From the NCBI GenBank assembly GCA_027592785.1, contig JAQCLD010000005.1, positions 1 through 64,000 of the forward strand: a stretch of DNA of 64,000 nt. Reading direction: 5' to 3'. Each line of letters starts with the position of its first letter. Position 1 is the stretch's first letter. The notes under the pieces were generated by a model. The model was not told where the DNA came from. It saw nothing but the letters and a program-made list of their open reading frames with translations, and searched no databases. Below are positions 57,009 through 64,000 of this stretch, piece by piece. Origin of the DNA: Acidobacteriota bacterium. Lineage in GTDB: Bacteria; Acidobacteriota; Terriglobia; Bryobacterales; UBA6623. A program made the translations under genes and the position numbers.

Positions 57009-57782
57009 CTAGCGGCTGAACATCAACGCTCCGGCCGCGATCAGCGCCAGCCCGGCCGCGCGACCGACCCAGACGCCTTGCGGAGCCGCTTTCTCAATCA
57101 ACACGAACACGGCAATCGCGGCCACCCAAAGCAGATTCATTACGCCGGCAACGAACAGCAAGGCCATCAAGATCCAGCAGCATCCGGCACAGTAGGAGCC
57201 GTGCCGAAGCCCCATCACAAAGGCCCCCTGCGCGCCTTCCCGCCATTCGCTCATGATCACCGACAGCGGCGACCGACAATGGTCGAGACAGGCGCTTTTC
57301 AGCGGCGTGAATTGAAATGCTCCCGCCGCCAACAGTAATATGCCGCCAAGCGTGGAGCTGGTGCTCACCATCATGGGAGACAGCAAGGCCGCTTGATGCA
57401 GCGCGCCTTGTACTAGTGTGGCCACCGCGCTGAACGCCGTCCAAACCGTCAGATAGCCCGCCAGGAAAACCGCCGTCGGAACGTAGGGCCGCTGCTGCTC
57501 ACGGCGCTCACGGTTCACCCGGGCGAACATCAAGATCATCGGCGCCGCAGACGGAATCATCATCGCCGCCATCATCACCGCCCACATGACGAACATCAAC
57601 ACGTACTCGACAGCGCCCCATGCTTGCATCTGCGGCATGGCCATCTCCATATCCATCTGCTTCATGTCCCAGGCGAGATAGAGCAGGTAGGCCCAGGCCA
57701 ACAAGGTGAGGACGGTCAGACTCGCCGCGAGGACGAGACGGTCTCGACGCAGGATGGACTCTATGGGCGTAACTGGCGGCAA
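57009..57782 (-). CDS. DUF2182 predicted metal-binding membrane protein
   Basis: 257 residues with about six membrane segments. The family signature is MWAVMMAAMMIPSAAPMILMF and later GLRHGSYCAGCCWILMALLFVAGVMNLLWV, with the conserved Cys pair GCCW. Met-rich MKQMDMEMAMPQM near the N-terminus suggests copper binding. DUF2182 commonly neighbours DUF1326. TTG start, 4 nt after the uracil-DNA glycosylase stop; DUF1326 begins 39 nt past its stop. Confidence 0.9.
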   Translation of the reverse strand: MPPVTPIESILRRDRLVLAASLTVLTLLAWAYLLYLAWDMKQMDMEMAMPQMQAWGAVEYVLMFVMWAVMMAAMMIPSAAPMILMFARVNRERREQQRPYVPTAVFLAGYLTVWTAFSAVATLVQGALHQAALLSPMMVSTSSTLGGILLLAAGAFQFTPLKSACLDHCRSPLSVIMSEWREGAQGAFVMGLRHGSYCAGCCWILMALLFVAGVMNLLWVAAIAVFVLIEKAAPQGVWVGRAAGLALIAAGALMFSR

Positions 57783-57786
57783 TGTC

Positions 57787-58344
57787 TCAGTTTGAAATCT
57801 GACGACTTACGGCGGTGAAAGTCGCGTGCATGTGATCCTTGCACCGCTGGTGATTATAAGCCATCGCGCCCGGGTGGAATGTCTCAAAGACCTCGCAGTC
57901 GATCTTCAGATGCGGTCTAGCGATCTGGGCGCGACGGCCACAGAACACAACGGCCCGTAGGTCTGGCAAAAGATTTATGAATTCTTGGGTGTATCCGGCC
58001 GCTGCCCGTATTTGTGCCGCCGATGCGTTCTTGTTTCGACCAATCGTTGATACGCAGTAGGGAACTATGTTCCAAAGCAGGCTGCTAGCCCGTGCAATAC
58101 CGGAGATCGCCAATGCATCTCCCATGTTCTTTGCGGAGGGATCGGGATTGTCGCGCGAAATAAAGCCGGTTCCGACAGCCTTTGGGCCAGGAGACTCTAA
58201 GAGAAAAAGCGCCTTTGCTTTCACGCCACCATCATTCGGGTCGGGGTTTGGAACGTCTAAGCCCTGGGAACGCCACAGTTCGACCAGGACCATCAACGGG
58301 TGCATATGCGGCACCGCCAGATGACCTACTCGTGAATCGTTCAT
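57787..58344 (-). CDS. uracil-DNA glycosylase superfamily protein
   Basis: 185 residues. The superfamily pattern is ALFLLESPGPKA, FISRDNPDPSAKNMGDAL, WNIVPYCVS, and FETFHPGAMAYN with the catalytic-type His. It lacks the four-Cys iron-sulfur cluster of family 4 enzymes, so the subfamily is uncertain. ATG at 58344 has GGAAG eight nt upstream; ATG at 58374 is an alternative. It heads the operon with DUF2182 and DUF1326. Confidence 0.85.
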   Translation of the reverse strand: MNDSRVGHLAVPHMHPLMVLVELWRSQGLDVPNPDPNDGGVKAKALFLLESPGPKAVGTGFISRDNPDPSAKNMGDALAISGIARASSLLWNIVPYCVSTIGRNKNASAAQIRAAAGYTQEFINLLPDLRAVVFCGRRAQIARPHLKIDCEVFETFHPGAMAYNHQRCKDHMHATFTAVSRQISN

Positions 58345-58522
58345 GCTAAACTTCCAATGCTCTCCGATAAGCATAAAGAAATCGAGGACAGAGCGCGACA
58401 AGCGCTTTGGCAGCGCCAAATTTCAAACTGAGAGACTACCCAACGGACACAGCTTCACCGGAATTGTAGCCTTTGGGGTGTTGCTGAGATTCGCCACGCC
58501 AAGACGCAGTATTCTGTCCGAC

Positions 58523-60181
58523 CTAAGGCGCAAGATCGAGAACGCAGCGAAAGCCGACGCCTAGTCTGCGCGCATCTGGAGCGTTCTCCAACCTGGTCGA
58601 AATGCGCAGCACGGCCGGATTGATGAAACCAGCGCCGCCTCGGACGACGCGCTGTCTGCCGTGGCTAGGTCCAGGCGGATCCACCCCTAGCGAGTGTTGG
58701 TAATACTCTTTGTCATACCAGTCGGCGATCCATTCGTAGACGTTGCCGGCCATGTCGTACAGCCCGAACCCGTTCGAGGAAAAACTCCCAACCGGCGCTG
58801 TATTCTTCCAAACATCGCGCCCGCCCGAGCGCCAATAGTTCGCCTCGTCATGACTCCGTTCATTGCCCCACGGATACTTCAATCCGTCCAGTCCGCCGCG
58901 AGCCGCGTACTCCCATTCAGCCTCCGTCGGCAAGCGGCCGCCCGCCCATTCACAGTAGGACCGCGCTTCATCCCAGGTCACCTTCACGATCGGATGACTT
59001 TTCTTGCTCCAACCGTCGTTGAAGTCCTCGAGCCCCTGGGGCTCCGGCGGCATCGCCAGGCCCGCCGCCTCAACGAAGCGCTCGTAGGCGTGGACGGGAA
59101 CCTCCGTTCGGCCTATCCAAAACGGTTTGCTGATCCTCACCTGATGTCGCGGCAATTCTCGGGGATAACATTCCGTGTCGTCCGGCACGCAGCCCATTCG
59201 GCAAGTCCCGGCCGGCGCCTGGGCGTACTCAAGACCGTCGGTCGGATTCACCGTCAGCCGATCTGCAGGCAGCGGCGAGTCCGGCTGCTTGAGCACTAGC
59301 GTTGCACTCAGGCCCATTTCGCCTTGCTCAATCTTGCCGCACTCGCCGAGCGTTTCATCCATGCACCAGCGCCGTTGGTATTGGGAACTGGACTGGAGCT
59401 CCGCCCGCAGGATCTTGCCTGTTTCCATGGATATGCGAGCCGTTACGCCGGCGCTCTCGCAGCCCCATGCTGCAATGAATCCTTGGCCCGCATCGACGAC
59501 CTCTTCAAAGTTGCCCGGCCGGCCGCTGCAATCCGCTTCCATCCAATCTCGCAACGGTTCCCACGGCGCTGTGAGCGGCGCGGCGAACTCGGTACGGATC
59601 TCTGCCTCCTTGGCGTCAGCGGAGACGAAACGGAACGTCAACGAGGAGGCCCGCCGCTTCAAGCTTCGTCGGCGGCCTGCAAAGCCGTCCTCTACATAGG
59701 GCGTTTCGCTCGCGACGACATCGCCGGGCGCGGTTAGCTGTGCCAGGCCCAACGTTGGGTTCAGCGCCGCGTAGATTTGCTGCAGACTGTCCACCAACAT
59801 TTGGATTGCGGGATTCCCTACCGCCGGCGCCGCCATCGGAAGGGACTCGGAATCCAGAGTCAACTCGAAGGCGCCGCTCGCTTGGGCTTGGTCGCTGAGG
59901 TCTCCGGCCGTTGTTTCGACCGCGCGTACCCAGCTGATACGCTCCAGCGGTTTACCGTTCTCGCGCACGACGCGGTGTTCGGAGACGCCGAACAACTCGC
60001 TCGTCGCGCCAGCGACCCGAACGCGAAGCTCGTATCGGTCGACTTCCCCCTCGACGTATTGCCGAATCGGCGGCGACTGCCCCATGGCGCTGGGAGCTGT
60101 CGCCACGCTAATCGCGCCGCAGACCACTGCTAGCGCCATAGTGCGCCATAGATCCGCAGGCAGCCGTGAAGCTAACTCCAT
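58523..60181 (-). CDS. FGE-sulfatase-fold protein with long N-terminal domain
   Basis: 552 residues. After a signal (about residues 15-35) comes a 300-residue domain of unknown type. The C-terminal FGE/SUMF1-like fold starts at APAGTCRMGCVPDDTECYPRELPRHQVRI and includes KPFWIGRTEVPVHAYERFV, VTWDEARSYCEWAGGRLPTEAEWEYAARGG, YDMAGNVYEWIADWY and RVVRGGAGFINP. True formylglycine-generating enzymes have copper-binding Cys near that last motif; these are absent here (FINPAVLRIS), so catalysis is doubtful. ATG 60181 or 60139 are possible starts. Confidence 0.85.
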   Translation of the reverse strand: MELASRLPADLWRTMALAVVCGAISVATAPSAMGQSPPIRQYVEGEVDRYELRVRVAGATSELFGVSEHRVVRENGKPLERISWVRAVETTAGDLSDQAQASGAFELTLDSESLPMAAPAVGNPAIQMLVDSLQQIYAALNPTLGLAQLTAPGDVVASETPYVEDGFAGRRRSLKRRASSLTFRFVSADAKEAEIRTEFAAPLTAPWEPLRDWMEADCSGRPGNFEEVVDAGQGFIAAWGCESAGVTARISMETGKILRAELQSSSQYQRRWCMDETLGECGKIEQGEMGLSATLVLKQPDSPLPADRLTVNPTDGLEYAQAPAGTCRMGCVPDDTECYPRELPRHQVRISKPFWIGRTEVPVHAYERFVEAAGLAMPPEPQGLEDFNDGWSKKSHPIVKVTWDEARSYCEWAGGRLPTEAEWEYAARGGLDGLKYPWGNERSHDEANYWRSGGRDVWKNTAPVGSFSSNGFGLYDMAGNVYEWIADWYDKEYYQHSLGVDPPGPSHGRQRVVRGGAGFINPAVLRISTRLENAPDARRLGVGFRCVLDLAP

Positions 60182-60302
60182 CGCTGGTGATTATAAGCCC
60201 AGGTTGGTCCAATAATGCCCAAGAAGATTGGCAACGCCTTCCGCTAAGGTGAAGTGTCCGGGTCTGCATCGTTACCAGAGCGTCGAGCATCGGAGCTAGA
60301 CA

Positions 60303-61253
60303 ATGCGCATTCTCATAGTTGGCGCCGGAGCAGTCGGCGGTTATTTCGGCGGACGCCTGCTCGAGGCGGGCCGCGACGTCACCTTCCTGGTTCGTCCCGG
60401 TCGCGCTGCTGAACTCGCTCGCGACGGACTCGTCATCAAGAGCCCCTGCGGCGACGTCACTCTGCCCGACCTGGCGACCGTTCTGGCAGCTGATCTCGAC
60501 GAAACTTTCGACGTGGTGATCCTCAGTTCGAAAGCCTACGACCTCAGCGGCGCAATCGACTCTCTTGCTCCAGCCGTCGGGTCCGAGACGATGATCTTGC
60601 CGCTGCTCAACGGCATGAAACACCTGGACGTTCTGACGGAACGCTTCAGCCGCGAACGCGTGCTTGGCGGGGAGTGCCGCATCGCGGCAACGCTGAACGA
60701 AAAGCGCGAGGTTGCCCATCTGAACAAGGTTCATGCCCTGTCGTTCGGTGAAATCGACGGCGGCATCTCCAAGCGCGTTCGGGCCCTCGCGGCCGTCATG
60801 ACCGGCGCCGGCTTCGACGCCCAACCGAGCGACATGATCCTGCAAGAGATGTGGGAGAAGTGGGTCTTCCTGGCGACGCTCGCCGGGGCCACCTGCCTGA
60901 TGCGCGGTTCGGTCGGAGACATTCTAGTCGCGCCGGGCGGCGACGATTTCATGCTCGCCCTGCTTGAGGAGTGCCGCGCCATTGCCGAGACCGAGGGTTT
61001 CGCGCCGCGCCCGGCCTTCTTGGCCTGGAGCCGTCCGCTGCTCACCACTCCGGGCTCGACCTTCGCCGCCTCCATGCTCCGCGATGTAGAGTCCAACTCG
61101 CGCAGCGAAGCCGACCACGTCCTAGGCGATCTGCTTCGCCGCCGTAGCGCAGCCGACCCCGAACTCAGCGGCATGTCGCTGCTCGAAATCGCCTACATTC
61201 ATCTCAAGACGTATGAAGGCCGTCGCGCCAGCACGCCAGCCTCGAAGGGCTAA
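60303..61253 (+). CDS. panE: 2-dehydropantoate 2-reductase family protein
   Basis: 316 residues. The N-terminal GAGAVGGYFGGRLLEAG is the NADPH fold, followed by VVILSSKAYDL (Lys). The C-terminal domain has KWVFLATLAGATCLMRGSVGDIL and the SMLRDVESNSRSEADHVLGDLLRR typical of ApbA/PanE. It should reduce ketopantoate in pantothenate synthesis, but paralogues of other specificity exist. Confidence 0.85.
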   Translation: MRILIVGAGAVGGYFGGRLLEAGRDVTFLVRPGRAAELARDGLVIKSPCGDVTLPDLATVLAADLDETFDVVILSSKAYDLSGAIDSLAPAVGSETMILPLLNGMKHLDVLTERFSRERVLGGECRIAATLNEKREVAHLNKVHALSFGEIDGGISKRVRALAAVMTGAGFDAQPSDMILQEMWEKWVFLATLAGATCLMRGSVGDILVAPGGDDFMLALLEECRAIAETEGFAPRPAFLAWSRPLLTTPGSTFAASMLRDVESNSRSEADHVLGDLLRRRSAADPELSGMSLLEIAYIHLKTYEGRRASTPASKG

Positions 61254-61271
61254 GCGCTCAGGCATCTGGGC

Positions 61272-62477
61272 TTAACGAAGCACAGCGCTTGGGAATCCGA
61301 TTCGTCCCATGATGCTGTCATAAGTTGGGTGGTTGCGGAGAGTGTCCAAGGCCGTGTCCTCCCGCATGAATAGGAGATGCCACTCTCTATCTCTGAAGGA
61401 TCGCTCTAATTCGCTGCTCGCTTTGCCAGCCTCGCCCAAGGCCGCCCAGGCGTGGCTTAGATAGTAGGGCGAATAGTAGCGCCCCGATGCCCCCGCATCG
61501 GCCAGCATCGCTCGGGCCTCGTCGTCACGACCGGCGGCGGCGTGAACACGGGCTGTAATTGCATGGAGCACTGTATAGTCGTTCAGCGCAAGCGCCATTT
61601 CTGAAGAACGAAGTGCGTCGTCGGTACGTCCCACGGCAATGTAGCAAAAGGCAGCGTTCAAGTAGGCACGCCAATAGCGCGGATCTATTGCCATGACCCT
61701 CTCAAGCTGGGCCAGGGCTTCAGAGTAACGTCGCATGTGATATAGGAACCAGCCCACGTGTGTCCTGATGATCAGCGAGTCGGGCTCTAGTTGTTCAGCT
61801 CGTCGAACGTCGATCAAGGCCCGCTCAAAGTCTCCCCGGGTCAGACGGCTAAGCCCCAACCAACTCCGAGCCGTTGCGTTGCGCGGGTTGATCTCAAGAG
61901 CTCGGCGGCAAGCTTGCTCAGAGGCATCCCAATCCCAGTCGGCGGCCAGGTAGATCAGCCCCAGAGCCGTATGAGCGTCCTCAAGTTCCTCGTCGATTTC
62001 GATAGCGCGGAGTGCTGCCTCCCTTGCCTTGGCCATCAAGGGAGCAGCGGGCTCAGCGTTGTAGGTGGCCAGGACGACCCCGGCCTGAGCCAACATCGCG
62101 TGAGACGGTCCGTGTCCGGGATCGATCTTTGTTGCTTGTTCAGCAAGTGCGGCGCTACAGCGGATTCCGTTCAAGGGCCGGCCGTTCCACTCGTCTTTTG
62201 CCATAACGTAGAGATCATCCGGGGAAACATCGGTTGGGCCCTGTCGCAGAGGCGGCAACGCGGCGGCGTCAGGTTGGAACACTTCACGCGCGTCGCGACT
62301 CAACCACCAAGCTTCTAGTTCAGAACGAAACGCGTAGACGGTGGAAGACTCTCTGTGGCCGTGCCGATGGACCGGCATTGCGCAGCCCTGCTCCCAGCGC
62401 TGAACCGTCCGCACGGTGCGCCCGAAATGGTTCGCTATGTCCTTCCAAGAATCCAGTAGATCGGGGGGCGGGTCCAC
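61272..62477 (-). CDS. HTH-TPR regulatory protein
   Basis: 401 residues. Residues 8-60 form a MerR/excisionase-like HTH: LDSWKDIANHFGRTVRTVQRWEQGCAMPVHRHGHRESSTVYAFRSELEAWW. From about residue 90 at least six TPR units follow, for example NPRNATARSWLGLSRLTRGDFERALIDVRRAEQLEPDS. This combination is common in Solibacter-type genomes. GTG start. It diverges from the TIGR03437 gene, which it may regulate (inference). Confidence 0.87.
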   Translation of the reverse strand: MDPPPDLLDSWKDIANHFGRTVRTVQRWEQGCAMPVHRHGHRESSTVYAFRSELEAWWLSRDAREVFQPDAAALPPLRQGPTDVSPDDLYVMAKDEWNGRPLNGIRCSAALAEQATKIDPGHGPSHAMLAQAGVVLATYNAEPAAPLMAKAREAALRAIEIDEELEDAHTALGLIYLAADWDWDASEQACRRALEINPRNATARSWLGLSRLTRGDFERALIDVRRAEQLEPDSLIIRTHVGWFLYHMRRYSEALAQLERVMAIDPRYWRAYLNAAFCYIAVGRTDDALRSSEMALALNDYTVLHAITARVHAAAGRDDEARAMLADAGASGRYYSPYYLSHAWAALGEAGKASSELERSFRDREWHLLFMREDTALDTLRNHPTYDSIMGRIGFPSAVLR

Positions 62478-62714
62478 AAGTCACTCCCAAAGACGCTTCC
62501 ATCCGATATGGGCTGTCGTCTATTTGACGGATGTCGTTCAATGTCGCTTGTAACGGAAGCTGACCGACTATACGCTAGTCGAAACGAGTTGAGCAACCTA
62601 CGGCGGTGCGCAACGGCACCGCCGCCGAAAAGGGAAGTTTCGTCCAATCTAATCGTGTTGGATTTGCTGTCTCCACGACGGTCGTGATGTTTTTGTGCCT
62701 TGAAGGAGGCGGTA
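62478..62714. other. divergent promoter region
   Basis: Between the HTH-TPR gene and the TIGR03437 gene. A possible plus-strand promoter is TTGTAA (62548) and TATACG (62569), with a short 15-bp spacer. A dyad GGCGGTGC/GCACCGCC lies at 62602-62623, within the likely leader of the downstream gene. Confidence 0.35.
62602..62623 (+). promoter_or_regulatory. leader hairpin upstream of the TIGR03437 gene
   Basis: GGCGGTGC (62602-62609), a six-nt loop and GCACCGCC (62616-62623). An 8-bp perfect stem about 90 nt before the ATG. It could be an operator or part of a structured leader; no riboswitch class is recognised. Confidence 0.35.
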
Positions 62715-63488
62715 ATGCCACTTGGGAAAATGCGGATTCTAATTGCTTCGGCGCTTGCGATGGAGGTGTTGGTCTTGTGTGCGTCAACGGCTGCGGCACA
62801 GCCTGTTATTAATGACGTCACTGCCGTAGACGTCGTCATCAAAGCCCAAGACCCAGGCGTGGGCGGAGTTGCCCAAGGCGGCGCCGCGCGGATCTGGGGA
62901 GACAACGTAGCCAAGGACATTGGCTCCAGCACCTACCCCACCACGGTTTTTCTGAATGGCTTAGAGGTTTTGAGCGTGGGCGCGTCGGCTGGCGAAGTGT
63001 ACTTCAGAATCCCGCCGGACACTCCGCTGGGTCCCGCGACCGTCGCCGTCGAAGTGGACGGAGTGATGTCCAACCAGGCCGCGTTCACCGTGAGCGCTTA
63101 TGCTCCCACGAGCTTTCATGACGCAGACACCTTTCACCTCGATGGGACGCGTGTCGACGAACAGAATCCTGTGATCCCTGGGGAGACTCTACGCGCCACA
63201 GGGATCACGGGACTTGGCGCTGACCCTTCTCCCGTCGTGACCGCTACACTCGGCGGCCTTCCTTTCCCGGTTGCCTCGCTCGTGGAGGGCGCCGAGGACT
63301 ATCCATATCCGGGAGTCTACGAAGCCACCTTCGTTGTCCCTGCGGGGATCGGGCCGGGTTTACAGGCAGTCACGCTCACAATTGGAGGCGTCACGTGGAG
63401 CTTCCCGGACGATGAGGATTGGCAGCTCTTCATCGGTGGCGGCGGAGGAGGCGGCGGCGGAGCGACGCCATCGATAGCCGAGGGCTGA
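62715..63488 (+). CDS. TIGR03437-type exported protein, 5' part before in-frame TGA
   Basis: 257 residues to the TGA at 63486-63488. A signal peptide (ending TAAAQP, about 30) is followed by IPT/TIG-like beta domains: GAARIWGDNVAKDIGSSTYPTTVFLNGLEVLSV and VPAGIGPGLQAVTLTIGG. A Gly-rich linker (FIGGGGGGGGGATPS) comes just before the TGA. ATG at 62715 has AAGGAGG six nt upstream, whereas the TTG at 62700 is weaker. Reading continues open in the same frame after the TGA, so this is part of a longer gene. Confidence 0.8.
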   Translation: MPLGKMRILIASALAMEVLVLCASTAAAQPVINDVTAVDVVIKAQDPGVGGVAQGGAARIWGDNVAKDIGSSTYPTTVFLNGLEVLSVGASAGEVYFRIPPDTPLGPATVAVEVDGVMSNQAAFTVSAYAPTSFHDADTFHLDGTRVDEQNPVIPGETLRATGITGLGADPSPVVTATLGGLPFPVASLVEGAEDYPYPGVYEATFVVPAGIGPGLQAVTLTIGGVTWSFPDDEDWQLFIGGGGGGGGGATPSIAEG

Positions 63489-64000
63489 ATCGTACTGGCC
63501 ACCGGGCTTCCGCAGGTGAGCACAGTGTCTGCGCTGTCGATTATCACCGTATGGGGGTCGAATTTCTCGACCGAAGCGATTCTGAACCCCACCCTTGATG
63601 AGAACGGCGATCTTGATACGACCCTCGGCGGAGTATGTGTGGAAATAGGCGGCGAGAGGTCACCGATCTACGCCGTTACGCCGAACCAGATCAACATTCA
63701 GACACCAGCAACACCCACTTTGGGGCCGGTTAGCGTCGTGGTAATCACGGAATGCGATACGGCAGCTCAGGCGCTTAACCCTGCCACGAATATCCAGGCT
63801 CTATCTCCGGTGGGACGTGCGATCCGTAGCGAGGTCGCCATGGTTACTGTCGAGGAAGCCACGCCGGGCTTCTTCTTGTTCACCCTAGCCGACGGCGGGC
63901 TCATTGCTGCGCGCTTCAATGCGACTCCCAGCCAGGCACCGGTTCCCGTCGCCCCTGCCGACCTGTTCCCCAATGATGATTTCGGGCCGTCGCGGCCAGC
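63489..64000 (+). pseudogene. C-terminal TIGR03437 domain, in frame after TGA, truncated by window end
   Basis: 170 codons open in the same frame as the preceding ORF. It has the TIGR03437 hallmarks: SIITVWGSNFSTEAI, CVEIGGERSPIYAVTPNQINIQTP and a second beta repeat. The TGA lies at IAEG-TGA-IVLATG, the domain's usual start, where family members have small residues rather than Cys. Either the gene is disrupted by one nonsense codon, or the base call is wrong. The 3' end lies outside the window. Confidence 0.7.

Noticed and set aside
61251-61290. AAGCGCT ... AGCGCTT dyad between panE and the HTH-TPR gene as a terminator
   Set aside because: The loop is about 30 nt and no T-run follows.
63486-63488. 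Second selenocysteine codon in the TIGR03437 gene
   Set aside because: No Cys is expected at this site and no convincing SECIS stem with loop G follows; nonsense or sequence error is simpler.

Overview
The window is GC-rich, gene-dense chromosomal DNA that looks like an Acidobacteriota genome of the Bryobacterales/Solibacter type. This is inferred from gene content: a TIGR03437-type exported protein, two exported carboxypeptidase-regulatory-like proteins, a secretin ending in a cohesin-like domain, an HTH-plus-TPR regulator, and many Tat or lipoprotein-anchored enzymes (sulfatase, amidohydrolases, sugar isomerase, enolase-superfamily enzymes). No rRNA, tRNA, CRISPR array, phage block or insertion sequence was seen.

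Layout. 0-10 kb, minus strand: a TPR lipoprotein/DUF3142 pair, a Tat-exported molybdopterin oxidoreductase, 3-methyladenine glycosylase, rarA, an NCS1 permease, an amidohydrolase lipoprotein and an esterase. 10-17 kb: a Tat-exported enolase-superfamily enzyme, convergent with a sulfatase/isomerase operon, then two carboxypeptidase-like exported proteins. 17-23 kb: a small Ala-rich lipoprotein, then a minus-strand operon of secretin, two pseudopilins, 6-phosphogluconolactonase and a nucleoside hydrolase. 23-41 kb is mostly housekeeping: smpB, a di-haem peroxidase/hybrid kinase pair, pepA, nadE, erpA, fabH, murB overlapping a DNA cytosine methyltransferase, a BON protein, pgeF, larC, an FkbM methyltransferase and metG. 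41-45.5 kb is accessory: an unrecognised protein, a RelE/HigA-like toxin-antitoxin pair with an inverted-repeat operator, two gene-free stretches with repeats and many hairpins, and a second enolase-superfamily enzyme. 45.5-64 kb: a sodium/solute symporter, amt, an amidohydrolase, a porin/PstS-like/hybrid-kinase operon, an Idh/MocA oxidoreductase, an aldo-keto reductase, a uracil-DNA glycosylase/DUF2182/DUF1326 operon, an FGE-like protein, a PanE-family reductase, an HTH-TPR protein and a TIGR03437 protein running off the end.

Main result. The DUF1326 gene (minus strand, 56969 to 56346) has an in-frame TGA at codon 19, exactly where the family carries the first Cys of its N-terminal Cys-x-Cys...Cys-x-Cys motif. 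The full-length start has a strong Shine-Dalgarno; the ORF after the TGA does not. A stem-loop with a GG-starting loop lies 12-13 nt after the TGA and resembles, from memory, the E. coli fdhF SECIS in sequence and spacing. The best reading is a selenocysteine-containing DUF1326 protein paired with the membrane protein DUF2182. A second in-frame TGA, at 63486 in the TIGR03437 gene, has no Cys correspondence and is more likely a nonsense mutation or sequence error.
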